From Pseudomonas sp. TH43 (lineage in GTDB: Bacteria; Pseudomonadota; Gammaproteobacteria; Pseudomonadales; Pseudomonadaceae), in the NCBI RefSeq assembly GCF_016650635.1, contig NZ_JAEKFI010000002.1:496001-560000 (forward strand): a stretch of 64,000 nt of DNA. The letters run 5' to 3'. Both the position numbers and the translations under genes were made by a program. Positions 43,056 to 52,558 of this stretch are shown piece after piece. The number at the start of each line of letters is the position of its first letter. The first letter of the stretch is position 1. The notes beneath the pieces are model-generated. The model saw nothing but the letters and a program-made list of their open reading frames with translations. It was not told the origin of the DNA and made no database searches.

Positions 43056-44081
43056 ATGAACGCCAAGATTCTTGTTCTGCTGATGCTGCCGCTTGCAGGT
43101 TGCTCCAGCAATTCCGAAACCCAGAACATGCCGGTGAATATCCTCACCGCCGCGCCGGCCAACGCCCAGGCGACGGACATGCCGAAGATTGAGCAGACCC
43201 TGCGCCCGCAGGATGTGCTGGACGTGATCTTCCATATCAGCACCAGCGGCTCGGATGCCTACCGCGTGCAGTCGGGTGACCAGATCGGCCTCAACTTCAC
43301 CGCCGCCAGCCAGCTCAACGGCAATCAACTGGTGCTGCCGGACGGCACCATTGAACTGCCGGGCGCCAACACCTCGGTAAAAATCGCCGGGCTGACCAGT
43401 GACGAGGCGCGCGATGAAATCCAGCGCGCCTATCAACGCAAACAGCTGTTCCAGCCCAACCGCAATCAGTTGACCGTGCAGATCATCAGCCCGCTGACCA
43501 ATGAGCAGAACCTGAAAAGCGCGCTGAATCACCCGGCCACCGGCATGAGCCGCGAGATCACCGTCGGCACCGACGGCTACGCGAGTTTCCCGGAAATCGG
43601 CGCTGTGCCGCTGCAAGGCATGACCGTCAACCAACTGGAAAGCTTCCTCAACAAGAAGTACGCGCAATTACCGGGCCGGATGACCGTGGATGTGCTGCTG
43701 AAATCCACCGCAGGCAACGAAATCTATGTACTTGGCGAAGTCGGCCAACCGGGTTCCTACCCGATCCGCCGGCCGGTCTCGGTGCTTGAAGCGTTGACCC
43801 TGGCCCGTGGCACCAACGTCAAGGCACGGCTGGATTCGGTGGTGATCATGCGCCGCAACGGCAATCAGGTGCAGGCGGTGCGTTACGACGTCGAGAAGGC
43901 CCTGTCGGGTGAAGCGCCGCAAATCGCCTACCTGCAACCGGACGACATGCTCTACGTGCCGAAAACCAAACTGGCCAGCGCCGGTGAACTGGCGCGGCAA
44001 CTGGCGGACGTGGTGTTGTTCCAGGGCGTCGGTTTCAGCTTCGGCTACCGCGTCGACAACAAAGACAGCAACAACAACTGA
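43056..44081 (+). CDS. Wza-like polysaccharide export lipoprotein
   Basis: 341 residues, lipobox LAGC with Cys16. The poly-export domain begins QTLRPQDVLDVIFHISTSG; two SLBB-type repeats follow (ITVGTDGYASFPEIGAVP and IYVLGEVGQPGSYPIRRP). There is no obvious C-terminal amphipathic barrel helix other than VVLFQGVGFSFGYRV. It forms the outer-membrane exit for the polymer with the Wzc-like protein. RBS GAAGGATG. Confidence 0.92.
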   Translation: MNAKILVLLMLPLAGCSSNSETQNMPVNILTAAPANAQATDMPKIEQTLRPQDVLDVIFHISTSGSDAYRVQSGDQIGLNFTAASQLNGNQLVLPDGTIELPGANTSVKIAGLTSDEARDEIQRAYQRKQLFQPNRNQLTVQIISPLTNEQNLKSALNHPATGMSREITVGTDGYASFPEIGAVPLQGMTVNQLESFLNKKYAQLPGRMTVDVLLKSTAGNEIYVLGEVGQPGSYPIRRPVSVLEALTLARGTNVKARLDSVVIMRRNGNQVQAVRYDVEKALSGEAPQIAYLQPDDMLYVPKTKLASAGELARQLADVVLFQGVGFSFGYRVDNKDSNNN

Positions 44082-44097
44082 CTCTCAGGTGACCGAC

Positions 44098-45690
44098 ATG
44101 AATCCAAAGGAAAACTACCTGCATGAGTTCTTCAGGATCTTCTTCGCCAACAAGCAACTGGTGAAACGGGTCTTCCTGATCTTTGCAGTCATCGCCCTGC
44201 TGCTGCCGCTGGTGCTCAAACAGAGCTTCGATATCACCGCGCAGGTGATCGTGCAGTCGAAAAAACTCTCTCAGGGCGACGCCACGACGTCGCTGACGGT
44301 GGACAACGCCACGTTCATTCCGCCGTCGCTGGCCGACATGGAAACCGAGAGCAACATCCTCCGTTCGCCGGCGCTGATCCGTCAGACCATCAGCGAACTG
44401 CGTGACAAGGGTGAGTACACGCCTTCGCCGGGCATCTTCAGCAAACTGGTGGCCGAACCGTTCAAGCGCTACGTCAGCTCGCCGCTGCGCCAATACGTGA
44501 TCAACCCGGTGCGCAACATGCTCGGGCTCGAGACCGATCCGGTGCGTGACACTGCGCTCGACGCCTTGACCCAGCAAGCCATCGACAGCCTGAAAATCGA
44601 GACACTGCCCGGCTCCAACGTGATCTCGATCGTCTACAGCTTCCCTGATCCGCATCAGGGCACGACGTTTGTCGCCGCCCTGTTGCAGAACTATCTGGTC
44701 AGCCGTCAGGCGTTGCAATCGATCGACTTGCCGCAGTCTTTCTACGAATCGAAAAAACAGCTCTATCAAGTACGTATCGACGGCCTGGAAGGCAACCGCC
44801 AGGCGTTACTCGAAAGTGTCGGCTCGTCTGATCCGAAGGAAGAAATCACCTTTCGCCTCAACGCGATCAACACCGAAGAGCAAGCGTTGAACCTGTATCA
44901 GGACCGCCTGCTGCAAAGCCAACGCTGGCTCGAATACCTGAAAACCAGCCTCGCCGCCGCGAGCGCCAACAAGCTCAACGACTACACCTTCCCCTACACC
45001 TTCACCACCACAGTCGACAACGTGGCGTTTGAAGACCGCGAGATCAAACAGCTCGGCGAGCAACTGACCACTCAGGTCAGCCGCTACATGAATGACCTGG
45101 CAGTGTTCCAGCCGGGCAGCGAACCGATGTTGCTGACCCGCGAGCAGATCGCCCGCACCCGTCAGCAGTTCCTCAAAGTGGTGAGCAACCGCATCCAGGA
45201 ACGCACCAACGATCTGACCGTGGTGCAACAGGTGATCAATCAGAAAACCGCGCGCATCGCCGAGTTCAAGAACCGCATCCACGAGTTGCAGCAAACCCAG
45301 AGCAAACTGCGGCAGATGGACACCGAGATTGATGCGATGCACGCCGCGTTCTCGACGTACGCCCAGCGGTTTGCCGAAAGCAGTACCACACGCACGCTCA
45401 ACGACGACCTGTCCAACGCGCGAGTGTTGAGCCCACCGTTTGAACCGACCGAACCGGCGTTCCCGAAACCGGGCCTGATCATTCCGTTCGGCATGCTCAC
45501 CGGGTTGCTGCTGGCGATTGCCTTTGTCTACGTGCGTGAGTTCTTCGATCACCGCTTCAAACACCCGGCGCAAATCAGCCACGAACTGGGCATTCCCGTG
45601 CTGTTGGTGATCAACGACCAGAACGTGCTGCCGAGCAATCCGCACAAGAACTGGACCGTGCCAAGCTTCCTGCACTGGGTGCGCAATTGA
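44098..45690 (+). CDS. Wzc-like polysaccharide co-polymerase without kinase domain
   Basis: ATG 44098 gives 530 residues. First membrane helix about 25-42 (LIFAVIALLLPLVLK), long coiled-coil periplasmic part (about 230-460), second helix LIIPFGMLTGLLLAIAFVYV. The protein ends about 40 residues later without a Walker box, so the kinase half is supplied by the separate CpsD-like gene, if at all. It controls chain length and connects Wzy with Wza. The FPKPGLIIPFG block before helix 2 is the Pro-rich motif of the family. Confidence 0.9.
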   Translation: MNPKENYLHEFFRIFFANKQLVKRVFLIFAVIALLLPLVLKQSFDITAQVIVQSKKLSQGDATTSLTVDNATFIPPSLADMETESNILRSPALIRQTISELRDKGEYTPSPGIFSKLVAEPFKRYVSSPLRQYVINPVRNMLGLETDPVRDTALDALTQQAIDSLKIETLPGSNVISIVYSFPDPHQGTTFVAALLQNYLVSRQALQSIDLPQSFYESKKQLYQVRIDGLEGNRQALLESVGSSDPKEEITFRLNAINTEEQALNLYQDRLLQSQRWLEYLKTSLAAASANKLNDYTFPYTFTTTVDNVAFEDREIKQLGEQLTTQVSRYMNDLAVFQPGSEPMLLTREQIARTRQQFLKVVSNRIQERTNDLTVVQQVINQKTARIAEFKNRIHELQQTQSKLRQMDTEIDAMHAAFSTYAQRFAESSTTRTLNDDLSNARVLSPPFEPTEPAFPKPGLIIPFGMLTGLLLAIAFVYVREFFDHRFKHPAQISHELGIPVLLVINDQNVLPSNPHKNWTVPSFLHWVRN

Positions 45691-46778
45691 GCACCGCACC
45701 CTCCCCTGTTGCCGCGCTGCCGATCATTCATTTGCTCAGCAGCGGCGGCTTCTATGGGGCCGAGCGGATGTTGCTGGATCATTGTCTGGCGACGCCGGGG
45801 CAGCATCAGGTGCTGTTCCTCGACGCGCCGCCAGCACTGATCGCGCGCTTTCGCGAGGCCGGCGTGGACTGTCGCGGTTGTGCCGGGCTTGGGCAATTGC
45901 TCCGGCACTTGCGCCAACGTCGCGCTGAAAAACCGCTGATCAATACACACAACTTCAAAGGCCTGTTGTTCGGCTGGGTTGGCGCGACGCTGTGGCGCCT
46001 GCCGCTGGTGATCACTCAACACGGCTTCACGCCACGCAGTCGCAAGCAGAAGTTCTACACCTGGCTCAGCCTGCAACTGTGCCGCACCGCTTCGGTGGAT
46101 CGGGTGGTGTGTGTGGCGGAAAGCATCGCCGTGCTGCACCGTCAGGCCAGCGTGCGGGCGGAGAAGTTGCAGGTGATCCCCAACGGTTTGCCAGCCGCGG
46201 CGGCGATGGTGCCGGATGCCGATCGGCAGCGCTGGCTGGCCGGTTACGTGGGCCGTTTGAGCAGCGAGAAAGGCCCGGATCTGTTTCTCGACGCGCTGAT
46301 CCCGCTGTGTCATCAGCACCCGCAACTGGATGCGGTGATGCTCGGCGACGGCCCGGAACGTGAGGCCTTGCAGTCGCGCATCGACAACGCCGGTTTGCAT
46401 GCGCGGATTCGTTTGCCCGGTTATCAGATCGCGATGCAACCGTGGTGGCAGCAACTCGATGCGCTGGTGATCAGTTCGCGCACCGAAGGCACGCCGATGA
46501 TTTTGCTCGAAGCAATGCAGGCCGGGGTGCCGGTGGTGGCGTTCGGTGTCGGCGGAATTCCCGATGTGCTGGAACATCGGCACAACGGTTTACTCGCGAC
46601 ACCGACCGACTGCGCCGACCTCAGCCGCCAAATCGACACCTTGTTGAACGAGCCGAAACTGGCCCGGCAACTGCGCGATAACGCAAAACGCACACAACAG
46701 GATCGCTACGACCTCAAGGCCCTCGCCGAACGCTGGTCGCAGCTGTACATCCGCACGGCACGGGAGGCACGCGCATGA
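45687..46778 (+). CDS. GT4-family glycosyltransferase, TTG start
   Basis: 363 residues in the GT-B fold. HLLSSGGFYGAERMLLDH near the start, GRLSSEKGPDLFLDAL in the middle, and SSRTEGTPMILLEAMQAG with the EX7E motif in the C-terminal half. The start is TTG, overlapping the preceding stop by 4 bp (TTGA). It adds one sugar of the repeat unit using a nucleotide sugar, probably with retention. Confidence 0.88.
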   Translation: MSTAPSPVAALPIIHLLSSGGFYGAERMLLDHCLATPGQHQVLFLDAPPALIARFREAGVDCRGCAGLGQLLRHLRQRRAEKPLINTHNFKGLLFGWVGATLWRLPLVITQHGFTPRSRKQKFYTWLSLQLCRTASVDRVVCVAESIAVLHRQASVRAEKLQVIPNGLPAAAAMVPDADRQRWLAGYVGRLSSEKGPDLFLDALIPLCHQHPQLDAVMLGDGPEREALQSRIDNAGLHARIRLPGYQIAMQPWWQQLDALVISSRTEGTPMILLEAMQAGVPVVAFGVGGIPDVLEHRHNGLLATPTDCADLSRQIDTLLNEPKLARQLRDNAKRTQQDRYDLKALAERWSQLYIRTAREARA

Positions 46779-48145
46779 TTTTCCCGCTCTCGATCGTCAG
46801 TTTGCTCGGTCTGGTCTGCATCGCTTTGCTGGCCAGCCCTTATCCGTATCTGGCGCCGGGAGCGGTGCTCGGCCTGGTCGGTTTTGCAGTGTTGTACCGC
46901 AAGCCAACCTGGGGCCTGCTCGGCATTGCTGCGCTGGTGCCGTTCGAGGGTTTCTTCAAGGACAGTTCGTTGTCCGGCAGTAAATTGCTCGGCGCCGGGC
47001 TGGCGGTGATCCTGATGCTGCAACTGGCGCTGCATCAGATTCCTTCGGAACGCCTGCGCAGTAATATCTGGCGCTACCTGATCTGGTTCATGGTTCTGTA
47101 CTTTCTCAGCCTGCTGAATACCGATGACATGGGCATGTCGCTCGGGCACCTGCGTGAACTCAGCGTCGGTTTGATTCTGTTTGTCATCACCCTGTTGATC
47201 GGCCGCGATCTCAATCTCGACCTCTTCGCCCGCCTCGTCACCCTCGCCGTCAGCGCGACCTGCGCGATGGCCATGTTCTCGACAAAATTCCAGGATCAGG
47301 GCCGCGCGGCGGGCCTGCTCGAAGACCCGAACGCGTTCGCCATGCTGATTGCTTTCGCAGTGCCGATGGGCCTGCTGCTGGTGATTCGCAGCCCGAATAC
47401 ACTGCACCGTTTGTTCTGGGGCGGTTGCTGCCTGCTGCTGCTTGGTGGCATGACCAAAACCGAATCGCGCTCCGGGCTCGTCGTGTTGGCGCTGAGCCTG
47501 TTGATCGGCTGCTGGCATTACCGCTCGCAACTGACGCGGATTCGTCCACGGCATCTGGGTTTCGCCATGCTCGGCGCGGCCATCGTGCTGCCGCTGGCGA
47601 TCTATGCGATGCCGGCCGGCTATATGGCGCGCATCCAGTCCCTGAGTATTCTCAGCGCCGGTTCCAAGGCGCAGGACGAATCCCTCGGCCGCCGCGCTTC
47701 GTACATCGTCGTTGGCAGCCAGATGATCCGCGAGAACCCGCTGCTCGGCTCCGGCCCCGGCACCTTCCCGCTGCATTACGCGACCACCGGTTACGCCAAG
47801 GCATTCTCGGCCAACCGCAAGATCGGCGACTTGTATCGCCGCGCGCACAACACCTACCTGGAAATTTTCAGTGAGCTGGGCGTGCCTGCCGGCCTGTTGT
47901 TTGTCGGCATGCTCGCCCTCGGTCTGTACAACCTGATTCGCGCGCGGTCGGCGTGGATGCTGCGCCGCGACTGGCATCAGGCCGACATGATGACCCACCT
48001 CGGTGTGAGCTTCCTGTCGCTGACCCTGTTCCTGATGTTCCTCAGCGCGCCGAACCAGAAATACGTGTGGATCATGCTCGCGCTGACCAGCGTGCTGCGC
48101 CTGAAAGCCGAACAGGCGCGAATGGCGATGGAGGCGAAGGCATGA
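46775..48145 (+). CDS. Wzy-like polymerase / O-antigen ligase-family membrane protein
   Basis: 456 residues with about ten or more membrane helices. The large periplasmic loop near residues 300-360 carries GSGPGTFPLHYATTGYAK and RRAHNTYLEIFSELGVPAG, the Wzy_C hallmark with His-Asn. It should polymerise repeat units on the periplasmic side. Coupled by ATGA overlaps on both sides. Confidence 0.9.
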   Translation: MIFPLSIVSLLGLVCIALLASPYPYLAPGAVLGLVGFAVLYRKPTWGLLGIAALVPFEGFFKDSSLSGSKLLGAGLAVILMLQLALHQIPSERLRSNIWRYLIWFMVLYFLSLLNTDDMGMSLGHLRELSVGLILFVITLLIGRDLNLDLFARLVTLAVSATCAMAMFSTKFQDQGRAAGLLEDPNAFAMLIAFAVPMGLLLVIRSPNTLHRLFWGGCCLLLLGGMTKTESRSGLVVLALSLLIGCWHYRSQLTRIRPRHLGFAMLGAAIVLPLAIYAMPAGYMARIQSLSILSAGSKAQDESLGRRASYIVVGSQMIRENPLLGSGPGTFPLHYATTGYAKAFSANRKIGDLYRRAHNTYLEIFSELGVPAGLLFVGMLALGLYNLIRARSAWMLRRDWHQADMMTHLGVSFLSLTLFLMFLSAPNQKYVWIMLALTSVLRLKAEQARMAMEAKA

Positions 48146-49110
48146 GCCGGATCAGTATCGTCATCCCGATGTTCAACGAGGCCCGGCACATTGGCCGCAC
48201 GTTGCTCGCCGCGCAAAAAGCCGCGTTCGCCGCCAATGTCGAATGCGAGCTGATCGTCGTCGATAACGGCTCGACCGATGACGGCCCGCACATTGCTCGC
48301 CAGTTCGGTGCGCAAGTGCTGGAGCTGCCGGGCGTGTTGATCGGTGCGCTGCGCAATCGCGGCACGGCCATCGCCAGCGGTGAATGGCTGGCGTTCATCG
48401 ATGCCGACATCGAGATGCCAGAAGACTGGCTCAAGCCCCTGTTCGAACTGGAGGCCAGCGGCCAGGCCGATGTCTTCGCGCTGGATCTGCACACCCCCGC
48501 CGAAGCGCCGTGGTACGCCACCGCCTGGCAACGCCGCACGTTGCGCGTGTCGTCGCAGACTTCGCATACCGTCGACTGGCTGCCCAGCGCCAACCTGCTG
48601 ATGCGCCGTCGCTGGTTCGACAAGGTCGGTGGCTTCAACGAAACCCTGCGCACCGGCGAAGACAAGGAATTCACCCTGCGCCTGCACGAACAGGGCGCGC
48701 GGCTGCTGTCGATCAACAACAGCGTCGCCCTGCACTGGGGTTACGAAATGAACTGGCGCGAATGGATGGGCAAAGAAATGTGGCGTCAGGGCAGTCATCT
48801 GCAACTGCTGCGCACCCACGGTTTCAGCCTGCGCCTGCTGCGCTTTCCAATGCTGTCGCTGCTGGTGTGGCTGCTGGATTTTCTGGCGATTTCTGCGTTG
48901 TTCAATGGCTTTCCACATCACGCCGCGATCATGGTGGCGATCACCAGCCTGCCGGGTCTGGTGCTTAGCCTGCGCCAGAGCGCCAAACACCACGATATCG
49001 GCCTGACCTTGCAACTGTGGGGCCTGCACTGGGTCCGTCTGCATCTGGCCGGCGCTGCTTTTATTTTGAGTCTGTGTCATTGGAACGCCAGGAGGCCTGC
49101 CCGTGGCTGA
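48142..49110 (+). CDS. Family 2 glycosyltransferase with C-terminal membrane segments
   Basis: ATG 48142 gives 322 residues. The GT-A domain has ISIVIPMFNEARHIG, VVDNGSTDDG, FIDADIEMPEDW (DxD) and TGEDKEFTLRLHEQG. Hydrophobic segments lie near 240-265. It should extend the lipid-linked repeat unit at the inner face. Overlap of 8 bp with the next gene. Confidence 0.88.
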   Translation: MSRISIVIPMFNEARHIGRTLLAAQKAAFAANVECELIVVDNGSTDDGPHIARQFGAQVLELPGVLIGALRNRGTAIASGEWLAFIDADIEMPEDWLKPLFELEASGQADVFALDLHTPAEAPWYATAWQRRTLRVSSQTSHTVDWLPSANLLMRRRWFDKVGGFNETLRTGEDKEFTLRLHEQGARLLSINNSVALHWGYEMNWREWMGKEMWRQGSHLQLLRTHGFSLRLLRFPMLSLLVWLLDFLAISALFNGFPHHAAIMVAITSLPGLVLSLRQSAKHHDIGLTLQLWGLHWVRLHLAGAAFILSLCHWNARRPARG

Positions 49111-50239
49111 ATTCATTTTCTGGATGTGCCTGTTGCTGCCGGTCTACGCCTACGTCGGCTACCCGTTGCTGCTGACGCTCATCGCGCCGCTGTTTCCGGC
49201 CTGGCGCCACACGCCGGCACCGCCGCTGAACGTCAGCATCGTGATCGCTGCGCACAACGAAGCTCGGCATATCGAGCACAAATTACGCACGTTGCTGGCG
49301 CAGGATTATCAGCCAGCAACCCTGCAAATCATTCTCGCCAGCGACGGTTCGACCGATGACACCGTGGCTTGCGCACACAAAGTGGTTGATTCACGCATCA
49401 CCGTCCTCGACCTGCCGCGCCAGGGCAAAGCCGCGACGCTGAACGCCGGCGTGGCCCTGAGCACTGGCGACATTCTGGTGTTCACCGATGCCGACAACCA
49501 ATGGTCACGCGAAACCCTCGGCTACCTGCTCGCACCGCTGAATGATCCGCAGGTCGGCGGTTGCGCCGGGCACATGGTAATCCCGGTCACCGGTGGCGGC
49601 TTGAGCGTTGGCGACAGCCTCTATCGGCATTACGAAGGCTGGCTGCGCCGAGTGGAAAATCGCACTGGCTGCATGGTCTCCGCCGACGGCGCCCTGCTCG
49701 CCTTGCGCCGTGAGCTGTTTCAGAACGTGCCCGCCGAGGTCAACGATGATTTCTTTATCAGCACCTGCGCACCGGTGGCGCACAAACGCATTGTCTACGT
49801 GCCGGAAGCGCAAGTGATCGACCACGGTGTGGACGAGGCGGACAAACAGTTCCGCCGTCGCCAACGCGTCACCGTTGGTGGTCTGCAAAGCCTGGCCCAG
49901 CGCAGTGAGCTACTCAATCCGCTGAAATATGGTCTGTACTCGATCGCGTTGATCAGCCACAAACTGATCCGCCGTCTGGCGCCGATCCTGTTGCTGCCGC
50001 TGCTGCTGAGTAACTTCTGGCTGTGGGACGACCACGGTTTCTATCGCCTCGCCCTGATCGCACAACTGTTCGGCTACGCCATCGCGATTGCCGGGCTGCT
50101 GGATTCGCAACACCGTTTGCCAAAACCCTTCCGTCTTGCTGCGTTTCTGCTGGTCACCCTCGCCGGGATGAGTCTCGGTCTGTGGCAGTTCCTGCGTGGC
50201 CAGCGGTATGCCCAGTGGAATCCCGAACAGAACCGTTAA
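49103..50239 (+). CDS. Family 2 membrane glycosyltransferase, GTG start
   Basis: 378 residues. One N-terminal helix (FIFWMCLLLPVYAYVGYPLL), GT-A domain with IVIAAHNEARHIEHKL, SDGSTDDTV, FTDADNQW (DxD) and the QFRRRQRVT acceptor motif, then two or three C-terminal helices. The topology resembles hyaluronan/cellulose-like synthases, so it may be processive or act on lipid-linked sugars. GTG start inside the previous gene's end. Confidence 0.87.
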   Translation: MAEFIFWMCLLLPVYAYVGYPLLLTLIAPLFPAWRHTPAPPLNVSIVIAAHNEARHIEHKLRTLLAQDYQPATLQIILASDGSTDDTVACAHKVVDSRITVLDLPRQGKAATLNAGVALSTGDILVFTDADNQWSRETLGYLLAPLNDPQVGGCAGHMVIPVTGGGLSVGDSLYRHYEGWLRRVENRTGCMVSADGALLALRRELFQNVPAEVNDDFFISTCAPVAHKRIVYVPEAQVIDHGVDEADKQFRRRQRVTVGGLQSLAQRSELLNPLKYGLYSIALISHKLIRRLAPILLLPLLLSNFWLWDDHGFYRLALIAQLFGYAIAIAGLLDSQHRLPKPFRLAAFLLVTLAGMSLGLWQFLRGQRYAQWNPEQNR

Positions 50240-50252
50240 GAGGACCGAAGCC

Positions 50253-51254
50253 ATGGCGATAAAACAACTGATAAAACGCACCAGTGGCTGGCTCTATCTC
50301 AACTCGTCCGTGGGCCGAAACCAGCTGCACGGCGCCGGGGTGATTCTGATGCTGCACCGGGTGCTGGCCAACGACCGCGCCGCTGACCTGCCGCACCGCA
50401 ATGAACTGTGTGTCGGGCCCAAGGCCTTCGAGCATTTGCTGGTGTGGCTGCGCAAGCATTTCGATTGCGTGCCGCTGATGGAAATTCTCCAGCCCAACGC
50501 GCTGCGCACCGAGCGCCCACGGGTGGCGCTGACCTTTGACGATGGCTGGCGCGACAATGCGATCAACGCCTTCCCGTTGCTGCAAAAACATCAGGTGCCA
50601 GCGAGTATTTTCCTCTCCACCGATTTCATCGGCAGCCGCCAGCGTTTCTGGTGGGAAGCCTTGGGCGAAACCCTGTGGGGCAGCCATGGAGAAAAGGCGC
50701 GGATGCATTTGATCGAGTGCCTGCATGCCAGCGGTCATCCGTTGCCAGTGTTGCTCGATGACATCGATGTCGACCGCCGTAGCCTGTCGCTGCTGCATTA
50801 CCTGCAAGGGCTGAAAACCCTTGAACCGCAGGAGCTTGAACGCCTGACCGATGAGTGCCCGCAAGAGTCGCAACCGCAGGCACTGGACTGGCATCAGGTG
50901 CGTGCGCTGGAAGCTTCCGGGTTGGTGCGCTTCGGCCCGCACGGCGCCAGTCACGCGATCCTTACGGGCCTTGACGATGTGCGCCTGAGCGAAGAGATCA
51001 CACGCAGCCGCGATGCCCTGAACAACGGCTGCAACCGGCCGCTGCCGGTGTATTGCTACCCCAACGGCGACACCGATGCGCGCGTGCGCCAACAGATTGC
51101 CAGCCATGAATACCCGTTTGCGTTGGGCACCGGCACCGGTATTTATCGCGGTGAAGACGATCCGCTGAACCTGCCGCGTGTCGGCGTCAGCCAGCGCACC
51201 GCTCGCAATCCGGAACTGCTGTCGTGGCGGATTTTTCGCGGGGCGCGACCATGA
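50253..51254 (+). CDS. Polysaccharide deacetylase-family protein
   Basis: ATG 50253 behind AAGAGGA gives 333 residues. NodB motifs: LTFDDGWRDNA with the catalytic Asp pair, then FGPHGASH with the two metal His, and YCYPNGDTDA. No signal peptide, so it probably acts on the lipid-linked or nascent glycan in the cytosol, or is misplaced in this respect. Deacetylation would expose amino groups on N-acetylated sugars. Confidence 0.87.
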   Translation: MAIKQLIKRTSGWLYLNSSVGRNQLHGAGVILMLHRVLANDRAADLPHRNELCVGPKAFEHLLVWLRKHFDCVPLMEILQPNALRTERPRVALTFDDGWRDNAINAFPLLQKHQVPASIFLSTDFIGSRQRFWWEALGETLWGSHGEKARMHLIECLHASGHPLPVLLDDIDVDRRSLSLLHYLQGLKTLEPQELERLTDECPQESQPQALDWHQVRALEASGLVRFGPHGASHAILTGLDDVRLSEEITRSRDALNNGCNRPLPVYCYPNGDTDARVRQQIASHEYPFALGTGTGIYRGEDDPLNLPRVGVSQRTARNPELLSWRIFRGARP

Positions 51255-52558
51255 GTCGAGGCGGTTACCTGAAGCACTTGGCGCTGAGCATGGGCACCAA
51301 GCTGGCGATGATTGCCCTGCGCTTGCTGCGCAACGTGTTGCTGGCACGGATTCTCGGGCCAAGTGAGCGCGGGCTGTTTGCCTTGCTCAGCACCCTGCCC
51401 GACTTGATCAGTGCGGCCACCAGTGGCGGGTTGAATTCGGCGGTCGGCTATCAAGCGGCCAAGCAGCGGCCGATGGGCTTGTTGCTCAGCCAAGTGCTGG
51501 TGTTCGGCTGCTTGCTGGCGGCGCTGTTGACCTTGCTGGTGGTGGCGCTGGTGCGCGAGTTTGGCAGTGAACTCGATATCACCATGCAACTTGGCCTACT
51601 GGCCTGGCTGTTGTTGCTGGCGGTGCCGCTGACGGTGCTGAAAAGCGGCCTGCTGACCCTGCATAACGCCTCCGGTGGCGTGGTCGCATTCAATGCCTTG
51701 CGACTGGTCGAGTCATTGGCGCCACTGTTGCTGTTCCTCGCATTGTTCTGGATGTGGAAAAGCGCCGCCCTCGAAGCAGCGCTGATCAGTTGGCTGGCGG
51801 GCATCAGTCTGGTAGTGCTGGCCGGTTGGGTCTGGCTCAAACGCGCGCAACCGCTGCAACTGCAATGGGATCGCACCAGCCAGAACGAACTGCTGCGCTA
51901 CAGCGCCCGCAGCCACCCCGATTTGCTGTTTCAGCAAGTGATTCTGCGCTCGGATTACCTGTTCATCGGCGCCCTGCTCGGCAGCACCGCGCTCGGTCAT
52001 TACGCAATGGCCAGCGCTGCTGCCGAATTGCTGCTGATCGTCCCGGAAGCGGTGACCACGCCGCTGATGAAACGCCTGCTGCAACAGGACGAAGGCATGG
52101 ACAAGGTCACGCCGCTGGCCCTGCGTTTGACGGCGACGGTGATGCTCGGCGCGTGCCTGACCATGGCGGTGATAGGCGAATGGCTGATCGTCACCTTGTT
52201 CGGGGCGGCGTACCAACCGGCGTATCCGGCGCTGCTGGCATTGCTGCCGGGACTGTTGGGCCTGTGCTACGCGAGTATTTTGCGTCTGGATCTGCTCGGT
52301 AAAAATCGACCCGGCACGGTGTCGATGTTGATGGGGCTGGGCGCCCTGCTCAATCTGGCGTTGAACCTGGTGATGATTCCCGCCTACGGCATTGTCGGCG
52401 CGGCGGCGGCTTCGTCGATTGCCTACCTGGCCGTTACCGTAGCGATGCTGGTGCTTTACTGCCGTTTGAGCGGCGTGCCGTTCTGGCAAACCCTGATTAT
52501 CCTGCCCCGCGACGTCACGCCAATGTGGCTGATGCTGCAACGGCGCAAAACCGCATGA
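51251..52558 (+). CDS. Wzx-like oligosaccharide flippase
   Basis: ATG 51251 overlaps the previous stop, giving 435 residues with about 12 helices. It begins LALSMGTKLAMIALRLLRN and contains RSDYLFIGALLGSTALGHY, typical of MOP/polysaccharide-synthesis flippases. It would turn the lipid-linked repeat to the periplasmic face. Together with Wzy, Wzc-like and Wza-like proteins it defines a Wzx/Wzy-dependent pathway. Confidence 0.9.
   Translation: MSRGGYLKHLALSMGTKLAMIALRLLRNVLLARILGPSERGLFALLSTLPDLISAATSGGLNSAVGYQAAKQRPMGLLLSQVLVFGCLLAALLTLLVVALVREFGSELDITMQLGLLAWLLLLAVPLTVLKSGLLTLHNASGGVVAFNALRLVESLAPLLLFLALFWMWKSAALEAALISWLAGISLVVLAGWVWLKRAQPLQLQWDRTSQNELLRYSARSHPDLLFQQVILRSDYLFIGALLGSTALGHYAMASAAAELLLIVPEAVTTPLMKRLLQQDEGMDKVTPLALRLTATVMLGACLTMAVIGEWLIVTLFGAAYQPAYPALLALLPGLLGLCYASILRLDLLGKNRPGTVSMLMGLGALLNLALNLVMIPAYGIVGAAAASSIAYLAVTVAMLVLYCRLSGVPFWQTLIILPRDVTPMWLMLQRRKTA

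Noticed and set aside
46706..47998. Leftward open frame antisense to wzy
   Set aside because: Gln/Ala/His-rich translation opposite a clear polytopic membrane gene; shadow frame.
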